Numbered from the stretch's first letter, positions 24,901 to 36,873 are shown. The stretch: 64,000 nucleotides of DNA from Desarmillaria ectypa (GCA_030407005.1 JAUDYN010000003.1:496001-560000), one strand, 5' to 3'. The notes: generated from the letters alone by a model not told the origin. A program made the numbers and translations.

Positions 24901-25361
24901 CCTTGAGTTTAGCTTCCTGCTTTTCAAGTTTCTTAACATCGACTCGAGATGCCCTGAGACATTGAAATTAAGCCAAGGAAATAGGACGAGAAAGCGACGC
25001 CAACGCACTTTCCCTTGTTGATAGATTCTAAGTCAACACCTTCAGAAAATGCTATGGTATTGGACATTTGGGCTTTGCTCATATCCATCACTTTATCCAA
25101 TTTCTGTAGCTTAGGTCCAGACCTATTCTTGAGTCGTGCATTGAGCTGGTCCTCTAGGAGATCACCCAACCGGTCCATGAGCTTCTCCAGCTTGTCATTT
25201 TCGCCGCCAGAAAGGGATTCAAGAATGGTGCGCGCAACCTGAAGAACGTCTTCCTCTTCTCCAGCATCATCAACGAGATATCCAGACAGATACTGAACAA
25301 TAACCTCTTCTGTGTCGGGGAAAACCTCGCGAATCTCTTCTGCAATGTCTTCGGACGACAT
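21913..25361 (-). CDS. GCN20: ABC-F ATPase, Gcn20 type
   Basis: Twenty-five minus-strand exons from 25009..25361 down to 21913..21948 give 722 residues (yeast Gcn20 has 752). Others, in order: 24902..24953, 24773..24844, 24688..24714, 24544..24635, 24434..24492, 24291..24379, 23994..24234, 23876..23936, 23786..23822, 23693..23729, 23576..23642, 23500..23520, 23392..23451, 23206..23336, 23115..23152, 23013..23059, 22802..22963, 22685..22753, 22492..22632, 22339..22435, 22263..22286, 22114..22209, 22004..22063. A helical N-terminus precedes two ATPase cassettes: Walker A GRNGVGKSTL and GANGSGKSTL, signatures SFSGGW and LSGGQKSRVAFA, Walker B LLLLDEPSN and LLLDEPTNHLD. Gcn20 partners Gcn1 on ribosomes to activate the Gcn2 eIF2-alpha kinase under amino-acid starvation. 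Introns 23937..23993 and 23643..23692 have GC donors. Exons of 21, 24 and 27 bases occur. Confidence 0.95.
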
Positions 25362-25653
25362 CGATAGTTTTTCTGTGGGTGACAGATCCGGAGATTCAAA
25401 ATGAGCGGAAAAGGCAATGCCTGATCAAATCTATTCTTAGTCATACTCCGATCGTTAGCAACCGTCCAAATCAGTATCAATCACAGCTGCATATGCTCAC
25501 TGCATAGCATTTTATTTGATGTGAAGTATCAATGAAAGTATATATTCTATACTTGTCCTGAGATGTTTCATGAGGAGAAATCTCGTTTTCATATTTGCCT
25601 GGTGCTTCATTTTCATCTGCACATCCACTCATTTGGTTCGGCTGGCTTCTTCC

Positions 25654-27061
25654 ATGCGTCCTCTATGTTCACTTTCCCTCGCTCTTTTTTTTTCTTCCGC
25701 TTTGGCAACTCTAGTCAATGTGACTGTTGACGACCAGAACGGAGACCCCAAAACGCGAAATACAATATCTTATACTCCGGCAGACGCCTGGGCCGTCAAT
25801 AGCGCCTGTGGCAACTGTTCTGCACAAGTTGACGCGTCCAAAGCATATAATAAGACTTGGCATGTTGGTGAATTTGTACGTATGCATCTTCTGTTTCTGC
25901 TATAGACTCTCATTATATGGTGACACAGAGGAACGGAAGTACATCGGTGCTTCAAGTATCGTATTCGTTCGCCGGTGTGTAAAAACGACAGATGTGCTTC
26001 AATTGCCTAAATTCAATGCTTTAGGCACCGCGGTCTACGTAAACTGTATCCTTGCACTCACTGCAGAACACCCAATGTGCGTTTCTCGCTATCTAACGAC
26101 ACGCGTGGATTGATCAGTCCCGGATAGAGGAAGAAGCGATATGACTTTTTTCATAGATGGTGTTCAGGCCGGTACCTACAGTTCAGAACCGGATCCATCC
26201 CCTCTAGGCTACAAATACAATACGAATGTGTTTGCTAGCGAGATGTTATCTCCCGGCAGCCACATTATCCAAATCCAAAGCGGTCATATTGGAGGTAATA
26301 CATCTCTGATCTTCCTGGACTCTATCATGTATTCGTAAGTAAAATTTGATACGTCCTCATGATACTATGTCTCAAGTTGATTATTGTTGACTGTTAGCTA
26401 CGATGATGATGATGATGAACAGAGTATAACATCTCCTCCTGTTGCGGTGCCTAGTCCGGCACTAAATCCATCGGCAGCCCTAGGAAATACCAGCTCGTCC
26501 GCAACCCGGAGCAAGATCATCGGGGGTGTCCTAGGGACGCTGGGTGGTGTGTTGGTTATAGGAATCGCATGTTATGCCTACCTGAGACGGAGGCGACAAA
26601 GCTCCCATATCCTTCCGATAACAAAACACGGGCCTGGCTCTGATCGACCTTCAAACCAAAACCAGCAGCCGTCTGGTTCTGTGCGGCCTCGACGCCATCA
26701 CCGCTCATACAGCTTCAATCCCAGCCTACTGGTTCGAAAGGTCACCAACAAGCCAGCTAACGTCACGTCGACACGCGACACGCGTCACCGCCCTCCACTT
26801 CTTCAAGCTGAGCTCCTCAACACGCAAGATCATGGTTCACCGTTTCCTTCTGGCATCTCCTCCGAAGACTACAGCCGGCTGCTCTCTGTCCAACAGTGGC
26901 GCAGACAAACATATGAAGAAACGGCATCCGTTGTCTCGCCGGGACTTCCTGATATGTCAGAGGAGCTTTCGAGTTACTATGAAAATGCGACAGATTCCTA
27001 CCGCACCAGAACTCCACCGCGACCGCGGCCGGCGCGACACTTAACAGTTATGAATGGATGA
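25654..27061 (+). CDS. Single-pass membrane protein with signal peptide
   Basis: Exons 25654..25875, 25929..25974, 26025..26076, 26128..26334 and 26398..27061 give 396 residues. The start at 25654 yields a clear signal peptide (MRPLCSLSLALFFSSALA). A roughly 200-residue extracellular part with N-glycosylation sites (NVT, NKT, NGS) contains the GTAVYV-CILA and MTFFIDG blocks seen in many mushroom surface proteins with a jelly-roll-like ectodomain. One membrane helix follows (VLGTLGGVLVIGIACYAYL) and then RRRR and a long Ser/Pro/Arg-rich cytoplasmic tail. This looks like the receptor-like or wall-anchored proteins that are abundant in agaricomycetes; no ligand or function is known. Joining the fourth exon needs the acceptor at 26126..26127, because the earlier AG at 26116..26117 gives an immediate stop. 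Confidence 0.75.
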
Positions 27062-27258
27062 TCGTGATTTATTTGTGGCCCGTAGGTTTAATGTTTTGCC
27101 CTCATGTATCCAGGATCTTATTGCAGTCATAGGTGGATTGCCTCTGTAAAGCATATGCCCTCAGTCAAAATTTAATCGCATTGTATCGCTATGTATCCCC
27201 AGAGCATGATTTAAGTACTCAATTTCGATGGAGCATCCATACACGGGGGGCCTGAAGA

Positions 27259-28060
27259 TTAGACTTGCTTTTTACTCTTGGTACTTCCCGACTGTCCATA
27301 GTAGAATCGCTGACGACCGATACCCAAAAACCATGAAGCTCTACATGGAATGTAAAACCGTTGAGACATCATTTTTTCAGAGCTGCACGTACCTGACCAA
27401 GAATAAGAACATAGTAAACGTGATATTACCATGCGTGGTTGCGTTCCAGGCAGCAGGATTATACCTCAATTCTTCGCCAATGCCGAGGAACGAAGTGAAG
27501 ATACTTCAAAAGTGTGAGTATCAAGTGTCCAGAAACAAGGGCCAACCTTACTGAGATAACTGGAAGAAAGAGCATTAATTCAAAGTAAGAATGGGCCTGT
27601 AGATTTGAAATCCTACTTACGTCCGCGGCGGCCAAACAGAACAGAAGCGATCCAACAAGTCGTTCTTGTAGCCGTGGGTCTTTTGGAACTGCGTTCCTGA
27701 TAGTGCGAAACACCACTGTGGATATCATGCCCAGAAGCAAATAGCCTAGAGCGTAATTAAGAGCTTTCCTACTAACCCTGACGCGACATGGACTAACAAT
27801 TTCCAAGCTGCCACACTGCAAGCCTTGAGCGAGCATTCAGAGCTTCTAGAGGTTCAGGCGTAGATGTCGGAATCAATTCATGGTAGAACCAAGCTGCCCC
27901 CGGGAAGGTGAGAATCATGACTGCAGGAATCATCGTTGACACTGTACAAGTCGGTCAGTCGGAAAAACAAGCGAATAACCAGCAAAAATTGGAGCTCACT
28001 GGGCTCCAAATAGAGAAACAGAAATTTGTAAAAACCACTCAACGCAGGAAAGTCGGTCAT
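27259..28060 (-). CDS. DUF7704 multi-pass membrane protein
   Basis: Six minus-strand exons: 28000..28060, 27798..27941, 27621..27745, 27552..27559, 27393..27503, 27259..27340; 176 residues. The opening MTDFPALSGFYKFLFLYLEP and the block MILTFPGAAWFYHELIP are typical of DUF7704 membrane proteins, which have four hydrophobic helices and unknown function. The end has a Lys-rich tail (STKSKKQV), perhaps an ER-retention-like signal, which is inference. The fourth exon is only 8 bases long (TTATCTCA); without it, the conserved join LAAAD-LSHIF cannot be made in frame, and it is flanked by good splice sites (TTCCAG before, GTAAGG after). The gene is divergent from the CofD-like gene with 97 bases between start codons. 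Confidence 0.75.
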
Positions 28061-28157
28061 GGTAGAACGATAGTTGGGCCTATGTGGCTGTGCTTCAACA
28101 TTCTTCGACGGGGTCCGGGCCGATGTTCCGATACAACAGCCACGACTACTACTTCTG

Positions 28158-30075
28158 ATGGACCATGGAAATAGACCAAGTCTGCACCTCAAAGTTCAAA
28201 GTTCTGGCACGAATAGTCCTGGATCCTCTGTGTTTGACTTGCCAGTGACAGCCTCTCAAGAGAGATATCAGACTTCCACGCCCGCATCAGCAAGTACCCC
28301 AGCGACTTCGACGCAGCACGCATCGACGTCGACGTCGATTGTTGTAGTCTCAGGCGGTACTGGCGGTAATTCAATATGCTCCGCTTTTGGAAACGCGTGC
28401 TATATTCTTCCTGTCTCCGACGACGGTGGTTCGTCGAGCGAGATAATACGTGTACTGGGGGGACCTTCAATAGGTATGGTCGGTAATTGACGGCTTTTCT
28501 CAGGTACTCAGTATCTTGTAGGCGATATAAGGTCTAGATTAATTCGTCTTATTCCTTCCGCTCCCGCATCATCTCCACTGGAGGCCATTCGTAACCTTCT
28601 CGCTTACCGTCTACCTGCGCATTATACGGAACGGCAAGCTCGCGAAGAGTGGAGAGAGATTGTTGAAGGCCGAAGCCCTTTATGGCAGGGCATTCCGAAT
28701 GATAGAAAGGAAACTATACGTGGTATTGTGCCTTGCCTTCTACATGTACAATCGCTAAATGTTGATTGTAGGCTTTCTCGTTTATTTCGAAAGCGAACTT
28801 CTCAAACGAGCGCACAAGAATTTCAACTTCGTCAACGGAAGGTACGTCAAATACTGTCTCCTTTGACGTACCAAGCACGACTCAACTATATAGCATCGGT
28901 AATTATTTTTTGGCTGCGGCGCAAGGATTTTTCAGATCACTTCCCTCTGCAATATTTCTCTTTTCTTCCATCACAAATAGCCAGGCCAATATATTGCCAG
29001 TGGTTGTGACAAACCATACGGTTACTATCGCCGCAGAGTTAGTCAGTACACTAACCATTTGCGTTTACTCGCATTTAACGTGTCACCGCGGACAGGACAA
29101 TGGAGAAAGGCTCGTCGGGCAATGCGAGATATCGCATCCAGTAGCCACTGTAGCTCCGTCAATCAATTTCGGTGAAGCCGGTTCATGGTCACCAGAAGAC
29201 GGCCTTGAAACCCAACGTCAGAATGTCATGTTTGAGCCACAAGGAAAGGATTCTTACGAACCTTTGCCTTCGCGGATATCAAGTCAGTCTTATTTTTAGT
29301 GAACAATTCCATTTAGTGATCTCATGTCTCGGTGTCGGTCCATAGGGCTATTTTACATCAATGCATACGGTATGGAGATCCATCCTTCACCGAATCCGGA
29401 TTATATATCAAGTCTGTCCACGCACGATATTATCGTTTTCTCCTGCGGTTCTCTTTGGACGAGGTGCGACATATAAACTGTATATTTTCACTCGCTGACC
29501 TGTAATACCTCAGTATCATCCCATGCCTATCTTTACGTGGAGTCGCAACGGCCATAGCACGATCACGTACGTTACGGGCTAAGATTCTCCTACGTGAGTC
29601 CACTCATAACTATGGTGACCCCACCACTGACTTTCTCAACTAGTAAACACGAAGAACGATAGAGAAACAGATGGATATACTGCGGAAGATTACATTCTGT
29701 AAGTGTTCATCTTCTCCAACCGTTCCCTCTTAACTATTTGATAATGGCGGGTTTCAGTGCTATAACGCGGACTCTGAATACGCAATACCAGCATCGATCT
29801 TATGGTTTGGGCAGCGCTAGCACGACCTATCCAGCTTCCGCTTTCATTACCGATCTTGTTTTCCTTGAAGGAACAAATATTCGCGTGAACGTTGATCGAA
29901 TAACGGTGTGTTCTCTCTGATTTGGAAGCCGGCAATCTTATTTGGCGTGCGGTCATCGTAGGCATTGGGCGTCAGGTGCACCCAAGTTCGTTCAGAAACT
30001 AGGGTTACAGATCCCAAATACGACGCGGCTTGCGTCAAGAAGGCCATTGAGGAAATTCTTGCGAGGTCCGAATGA
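28158..30075 (+). CDS. CofD/UPF0052 family protein (YvcK-like)
   Basis: Ten exons: 28158..28473, 28522..28722, 28772..28841, 28894..29041, 29096..29282, 29346..29463, 29514..29593, 29644..29698, 29758..29905, 29962..30075; 478 residues. A Ser/Thr-rich N-terminus precedes IVVVSGGTGGNSI and ILPVSDDGGSSSEI, the nucleotide-sugar or phosphate-binding loops of the CofD/YvcK fold; GDIRSRLIRL, VGQCEISHP and VFSCGSLWTSIIPCL are further family blocks. In archaea and actinobacteria, CofD makes coenzyme F420; bacterial YvcK binds UDP-sugars and affects cell-wall metabolism. Fungi have the fold but not, as far as known, F420, so the substrate here is unknown. No signal peptide or membrane helix. It shares a very short 97-base upstream gap with the DUF7704 gene. 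Confidence 0.85.
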
Positions 30076-32101
30076 CCGTTGAATCGCGTCTGACGCTTCT
30101 GTGACGGTTCAGCAATGTCTTTTTCTATTCTCAGTGGGAAAAGACTCATCGATTCGACTGTAGACCGGGGGGTTGTGTTGCTACGTTTGTACGGAAAGTG
30201 TGCGGTTCATTCTCACTCGAACTGTGATTCTTTTATCATCGGGAAATGAGTGTCCGGGGACATTTCGTTTCACCATCTATTTGTATCCAAGGCATCTCGT
30301 ACTCGAAAGACAATCTTCTGAGACGGATTCTGGCCGTGGACAGGCCGATTCAACATATCATTCAATCGGCTACTAGCGGTTAGTGATGCCGTATTACAAG
30401 GTCACCGAAACGAGATGTTCAGGCACCAAACGCCATTCTTGTTCTCTAATTGTCATATAGAAACTTTATTTTCATTGAACAGGCACGCTCACATTCGTTA
30501 TGTACTTCATCAAATGCGTGGAGTTCAAGAGATTAACCATAGGCTGGACTTTGAACTGTGGAATCCAACTTACCGTACACTGTGAGTACTTCTATTTAAT
30601 TATCGTTAATATACCCCAGCATCTTGAAATTGAGTGCTTGACTCGGCTGCCCTCTGAGTCTGTTAGTTCTGGTGGTCAGAAATCACAAAAGGCGCTTTAA
30701 AATCTACAAGAAAGTATCAGCAGCGACGTGGCCCTGCTTTCGTATCCTTCCGTATCGGCTGGGATAACTAGTACATACATGATGTTCCTCGTTGGCTGTT
30801 CCCTTGTAGGTCCGCCCTCTAACAGTTTTCCTTGACCCTGCACCACATCCAGGATTTGTCTCTTTCTTTACCGTCCACGGGTGGTATGGGCATGAAACTC
30901 CCCCGCTACCCCCAATGAACGGAACCCCGGCCCACACGCACCGGATGTACGTTTTCTGCAACTATCAGTTGGACACATATCGAACTTGTTTATCCTGATT
31001 ACCATAGCACAGTAGAAACAAGCTTGCGGAACTTGAAGACCATTTTGGTCAGAGTCCTTCCGTCCCATTTTGAAAACTCCGGTTCTTCATGGTCAAGGAT
31101 GCAAACGACCAGATATTCCATTATCTATTTTTGTCCTGAGTATCATCAGACATTCTAGATCCTCTGCTCATGCTGTTCAGTAAATTTCCGTTAGGATACT
31201 TCTATAGAACGTGGCTTTAGGAAGACTGCCTACGACCCCAGCCACTCGCAAGTACTCGAATCAGCCGAAATGTACCGTCAAGCGAATTTAAACCGTGATA
31301 CTTCCCATGATACGACAATCGAGCGCTCTTTCACAGAAAATTAATAAAGTTTAAGATGGCTCATTAATCCACGAATTGCTACAAGCATCTCGGTGAAAAA
31401 TGGCGACTCTGGAGATCCGAGTGCCACACCTGCTTTTTTGCATTCGCCGTTATCATTTAGTACCACGATCTTGCCAATCTGGCGAATCATCGCATCCGAT
31501 TATCATGCATACACTGTCATGTATATTGCCTCCGACGGGCGCTCTTTAGTATCATTATTCCGGGTTGCGGACTTGTGCGGGGTTCGACTAGGCCCTAGTT
31601 TCACTCTCAGCAGGAGAAGCATAATGGAGCATTCACTCTGCATCGGCGAGGGACCGTACGAGTAAGTGCATGTGATGATGAGCCCCGGGGAGCGAGAATG
31701 AATCCAGAATGATAGAACCCACAGGTGACACTCAGATGACAGGTAAAGTTTATGTACATATCTACACACTCCCTGGATTATTTTTGTACTGAACTTTGAA
31801 CTCCCATGAACTGCTTATCCTGACCACGACTCATTGATAACCTGGACGACTGATAGAGTATAATTTATCCTTCAGACTGATCTTACAGCCTTATCATACC
31901 CGCGACTAACCACACAGAGATGGGAGAAAACAGTAACATCCCGCTAGGTGCACAGTGGAGTGCCGCCAACCCAAAAAACAGTCTAGAATATGTGATTTTC
32001 CCCTCAGGTGCGCCGCCATGATGATGGTCTCGATCCAAGACTAATCGATACTCTGTTTGCCCCTAGACGATGATTTTCGTACTCAGAACTTATCTACGCC
32101 A
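30076..32101. other. Gene-poor stretch with weak coding traces
   Basis: About 2 kb after the CofD-like gene. Around 30250..30380 and 30480..30700 on the plus strand there are short open frames with amino-acid composition like real protein (for example LLRRILAVDRPIQH and YVLHQMRGVQEINHRL) and a possible 110-base intron between them (about 30375..30482), but no model closes in frame and I recognise no family. The rest (30.7-32.0 kb) shows nothing. This may be a decayed gene or UTR. Confidence 0.4.
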
Positions 32102-32886
32102 ATGATCAAGGCCAGCCCAGATACCCTCGACGCTTTCCCCTGCGACGCTGCCTTTCACATACCCAATATTTCTAACCTTTCGAAACCGGCTATTGTTATC
32201 GAAAATGCAGACCCCATCCAAATACATATTGACCAAGTCCCAGAGTCAATGATGAACAGCATACAGAACACCGCGACAGACCTGTCTGCCGCAGATGATT
32301 CCCATGTCGAAAATCCATATGCTCGGTCTTCACCTATCGCAATCAAGAACCGCAGCGTCCGATTTCGTTCCAGAGTTCGAATCACCTCTGGACTTCCCCG
32401 TCGGCACGCAGCAGACAGAATAACCCCAGATTCCTCTCTCTCCAGCTCTCCTTCGTCGTCCATTTCTGCCCCATTACGTTGTCGGGAGCACGACGTGAAC
32501 ACAAACAGCTCGCCTTGGAGTCCTTTAGGGCAGCGCGTCAAGCAAATGGCGCAGAGACCAAGAGCCACACAACAACAGGTCACCGCCAAAGGCTTTGATC
32601 CCAACGAGCGGTCACCTCTCATGTCTCCTTCGAGACGGTTTTACTCCATTGAAGAGGATGAGCACTACAATTATTTTGCATATCTGGATGACGAGACTCG
32701 TCTCAACCGCGAGATTGAACTTGCCTTTGGGACATGGCCTGGTCGACTGCTAAATCGGCATGTAAGTCGTCGGTATCATTTCTTCTGCTTCCGGACTGAC
32801 CGTACCTTCAAAAGTGGTGGTGGTGGCATATAGAGCCTATCTTGTGTTGCATCTGCATCGAGTTGGAGGAAGAGGAGCAGTGGTGA
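32102..32886 (+). CDS. Conserved unknown protein with WWWWH C-terminal motif
   Basis: Exons 32102..32761 and 32815..32886 with a 53-base intron give 243 residues. Most of the chain is Ser/Pro/Arg-rich and likely disordered. The C-terminal 60 residues look conserved: ERSPLMSPSRRFYSIEEDEH, then YNYFAYLDDETRLNREIELAF, GTWPGRLLNRH, and the second exon adds WWWWHIEPILCCICIE followed by an acidic end. The aromatic and cysteine-rich end suggests membrane contact, perhaps with palmitoylation of the CC-C cluster; that is inference. I know no function. The start could be earlier through an upstream exon, since the frame is open 45 bases before the chosen ATG. Confidence 0.65.
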
Positions 32887-33041
32887 TCCTTTTCTTCATG
32901 TCATGTTTAATGGCCTAGCAAGTATGTGTATCCACTAGTAGACAGATCTTCGTTGTACTCCTCTTTCTTGGTAACTTATCTTTTGGGCAATTCATATAGG
33001 TTTTATTTGGCTGAACAGGTGTCTAGTTATGATACAACGCT

Positions 33042-34534
33042 TCATGCTTTCTTCGGCAAAACCATCGTCGACGGTAGAGTTGTTACTGGCGGCAGAAGGC
33101 TCGCTGCCGTTTTTCTGGCATTCTGGATCAGTAATTGATCCATGATGACGATGCATGCCATAGCTTCAACAATGGGAACCGCTCGCGGGACCACACAAGG
33201 GTCATGTCTGCCTCTCGCAGCAAGGGAACCGGGGGTGCCATCATATTGTGCGGTATCTTGAGCCTGCGAAATGGTCGCTGGCGACTTGAATCCGATCCTA
33301 GAAGCCAACGTCAGTACCCCAAAGAATTCAGGGTGAAAGTATCAAGGACTAACCGGAAGTAAATATCCTCCCCATTAGTGATGCCTCCTTGCACACCGCC
33401 ACTCCAGTTAGACTTTGTTCCAAGTCGACCGTCATCACGCTTCACGAAAGGATCATTATGCTTGCTTCCAGGTACCTCTGTCCCCTTAAAACCAGATCCG
33501 ATTTCGAAAGCCTTAGTTGCCGGAATGGAGAGCATAGCATGTCCCAATGTAGCTTCGAACTTGTCGAAAACGGGTTCACCAAGACCCGAGGGAACGTTAC
33601 GGATGACACAGGTGATGGTCCCACCGATAGAGTCCATCGCTTCTTTTGCCCGTATGATGCGCTGAAGCGAAGCAATTTAGATTTACTTCAAGATAGCCAT
33701 CTTTAATGGAAAATACCTGGGTCATACGTTCCGCTGTCTCGGGATGTGGGCATCGTATAGGGTGGCTGTCTACTTGTTCTCGTGTTACGGTTGCCAACAA
33801 ATGCCTGAAGTCCTCAGATATTGCGTCTTGGGCGTCGTCGTTATCTGCATCACTAGAGGATGGAGATACCACGGTTGATGGCAGGTGGATCTTTCCCACC
33901 GATGAAACAAATGCGACAACCTCGATACCATATGCAAGTTTGAGATACTTCTCCGCAATGGCGCCTGCAGCGACCCTGCCTGTACGCGAATCAAATCACC
34001 ATGTGAATGCAAGGGAAAGATGCGTAACATACCGATGGTTTCGCGTGCACTACTCCGTCCACCGCCACTGCTGGCCTTGATGCCATATTTTTCCAAGTAA
34101 GTGTAGTCGGCGTGACTCGGTCGAGGGTACAAATCTGTCTCGGAATAATCGTGCGGCCTTTGGTCCTCGTTTTTGACTAGCAAAGATATGGGTGTTCCAA
34201 GGGTAACACCGTATTCGATTCCGGATTGGAGGTGCACTAAATCTTTTTCATTTCTCTATGGAGAAATGCAGCATGATAATCAGCGAATACAGTACGCTCT
34301 CACCGAGGTTTACGTACGGGAGTGGTGAGATTGCTTTGGCCAGGGCGTCTTCTATTGAGCTGGACTTGGATGTCACTGGGTTCCAAGTTAAGGCCCTGAT
34401 GGTGTATTAGATGTGATTATTGAGAATGTATCCGAGTAGCTCACCGGCGGGCATCCATCGACGATTGCTCCTACGGAGGCGCAGTGACTTTCACCGTACG
34501 TGGTGACGCGAAAGATATGGCCAAAGGTCGACAT
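33042..34534 (-). CDS. ARO2: Chorismate synthase
   Basis: Six minus-strand exons: 34445..34534, 34318..34395, 34033..34255, 33717..33979, 33354..33661, 33042..33297; 405 residues (yeast Aro2 has 376). The family signatures are all present: [63 protein letters not shown], and near the end [18 protein letters not shown]. The enzyme removes phosphate from 5-enolpyruvylshikimate-3-phosphate to make chorismate, the last common step to Phe, Tyr and Trp. The fungal form is bifunctional and also reduces its FMN cofactor with NADPH. It acts in the cytosol. An insertion of about 15 residues rich in Ser/Asp ([15 protein letters not shown]) is absent from most homologues. The 5' end faces the SAP30-like gene across 311 bases. 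Confidence 0.97.
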
Positions 34535-34845
34535 TGCTGAATATTAGGTTCGTGTTTCTGCTGGTGCTTTTATATTCTGGCTGGACGGCGACTGCGCAGG
34601 AACAACGAGAATGGGGATAGATGCTCTATCAATCTCACGTAAACAAACGGAGAGGTAAGAAAGAGCAGGGAAAAAATACTGAACGAGCCAAGGCCTTTAA
34701 GGGCGGAATATGTTGGGATGATGCGTATTATGTCAGCTACGTGTTTTGCGACATTCTTGGCGGTTTTCCGTCGGATCAGACTGAAAAACATTATTCCGGG
34801 CGGTCTTTTGGCAAAAATCTAGCCTTTCCTTAATTAGCCACTACC
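34535..34845. promoter_or_regulatory. Divergent promoter region between ARO2 and the SAP30-like gene
   Basis: 311 bases between two divergent start codons. It should hold both promoters. I see no Gcn4-type TGACTCA site and no clear TATA box; short pyrimidine tracts are visible on the minus strand. Confidence 0.35.
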
Positions 34846-35534
34846 ATGTCCGCGACTAGCCAGCCGTCAGTCGTTCGTCGCCCGCAGGCCCGGAAAAAGG
34901 CCAACGACGATGCGTCATACTTTGGGCCTCCAGGTGCATCGTCGTTAAAAAGACAAGCTGTAGAACGCGTCGACGGTGAACCCAGAATGAAGAGAAAACG
35001 TGTCGAACCAGTCGCCAGAGATCCTATGGACACGGAGAACAGGATATCTTTCGTGCGAATTCCTACCTAGTTCCAGTTTACGTGCCGCTGATTGCTCTCC
35101 AGGTCGAGTTTGACAAGATGCCGATGACAGTGATATACAAATACCTTACACATTTCGACATAATACCAGCGATATATCCGTCGCCTCTCAGGGCAGACGA
35201 CCCGTCACCGCCTTTTGCGCTGACTCTGCCACCTCGTCAGCCTTCGCGGCCGTCGAGCACACCACCCGCTGCAACGCCTGCAAACAGACCACGCAGGGAC
35301 CCCAAAGAGCTGCCTAATAGGCGTCGCAGTTCTCGATTGTTGGAGGAGGATGACCTACCGAAGCGCGTCCCCATCCTGGCTGACGTCGATGAGTTGCACT
35401 CTGTGTTGGCTGGTATTGCGGAGAAGCATTTTAGAGAAACGTTGGCTATTACGGGCAGGGAGGAGGTCGACACTTTGGCGTCGTTTATGTGCGCTGTGGA
35501 GAAAACAAAGGGCGGGAAGGTGACTCGATGGTGA
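34846..35534 (+). CDS. SAP30-like protein (probable Sin3-binding domain)
   Basis: Exons 34846..35052 and 35103..35534 with a 50-base intron give 212 residues. The N-terminus has basic nuclear-localisation-like runs (RRPQARKK and KRKRVEP). The splice joins ISF to VEFDKMPMTVIYKYLTHFDI, which resembles the Sin3-binding helix region of SAP30, a subunit of the Sin3-Rpd3 histone deacetylase complex. A Pro-rich linker and RRSSRLLEEDDLPKR follow, then a helical C-terminus (DVDELHSVLAGIAEKHF). A GTGAGC donor at 35531 would, if used, create a stop at once, so the unspliced stop at 35534 is chosen. The domain call is by resemblance; a different Sin3-associated or chromatin protein is possible. Confidence 0.55.
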
Positions 35535-36873
35535 GCATTGACCTTTTTTGAAACTAAGCCGGAGCTAACACGGTAAAAGATTATCCTATTTCTTTCCCTT
35601 TGTATGCTGCTTCATAGCATTGTATCATAGCATTTTTGAAAGCCGATCTCTCTGGTCTCAACATCAGAGGTACCATGGAGTCCCCGAACGGCTTTCCCAA
35701 AGATGTTTTGAGCTTTCATCGCGTTCCTTACATTGACAGTTGCTTCCATGCGGTGTCAAAAACAATGTTGATGGCGTTGAGGCTGCAGTGATTCATTACA
35801 GCTGGGGAGACGGTGAGTTCCGTTTTCAATACGCAGGAATGACTTACTCATATATACTCGTGATAGATAGCCACAAGGGTTGACATGTTTACAGCTCCCA
35901 TTTATAATGAAACATCTGGAATGATATGCATCACGCTTCGATTATGAATCGGAGTCGTACTAAGTATCTGGTCAGGCTTACCCTCAGTTGGCTGGTGTGT
36001 GCGCCTGTTGCATTTGCCGCGATGAACATTCTATTTTCACATACTAAGTCTACAAGCACCATTATTGGCGATACAGGGGCCGAGTTGTCCGACTGATGTT
36101 CAATGCCCAGCATGTGAGTGGAATCATTAGAGCAACGAGATCAGTCTTAGCTAATTGATTGGTCTACAGTGTCCAATAAGAATCTGTTTTTCGTTGCAGT
36201 TATCAATATGAGCCTGCTGGTGTCACCATGTCGTTTTCCATTGGATGTGAGCCCAACGTGGTTGGTAATTAACACCGAGTGATGTGGCAGTTGATGAATA
36301 TTGGATGCAAGGTCGTTCGAGAACTCATGCGACGTACTACTTCGAGCTGCCTTTGTCGTCGTCACATTATGCACGATGGTAACGCAAGGGTATTGCTGGT
36401 AAGGCCCAAATGATTGTGTCAGGAACCAATGGGAACAAGCAGCGTCTCCGAACGCCAGACACATTGTTGGATCCGGGAACAAAGGGCCAGCGGCTATTTT
36501 TTTAAATTTGTTGTGCATCGAACAGGAGCAATTTTCCCATTGAAAAGAGGACAAAGCTAAATGGTGAAGGTTATAATTGGCCTCTTCCATTGAATTCTCA
36601 TTGGCGGAAGGGGCTGATGAATAGGAGCGTGATGTTCTAATTATAACGCATTGCTAAAAATATTTTTTGAGGCAGATTTGCTGCGCAGTCAGATTACCGT
36701 TTACGTTTTTTCTGCGCCTCCATCAACCTGAAAGTTATCAGAAATGAAGTACAATACCTTACCCAACAACAAACATACTTTCTGGAGGCGGGCAGGCTTG
36801 AAAAGAGGAGTGGGAATTATTGTTACCGTGACAACATGACCGTCGTTACCGAATCACGATCCGGCGATCCGGT

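Noticed and set aside
14305..25361. Minus-strand block of Gfd2-like, TOP2 and GCN20 genes as an operon
   Set aside because: Gaps of 245-463 bases with own promoter-like sites; fungal nuclear genes are transcribed singly.
30704..30961. 85-codon minus-strand ORF as a gene
   Set aside because: Cys/Gly/Arg-rich chance composition, no splice sites or motif support.
36147..36590. 147-codon minus-strand ORF as a gene
   Set aside because: No conserved pattern, no signal peptide and no plausible introns; sits in a promoter-like gap.
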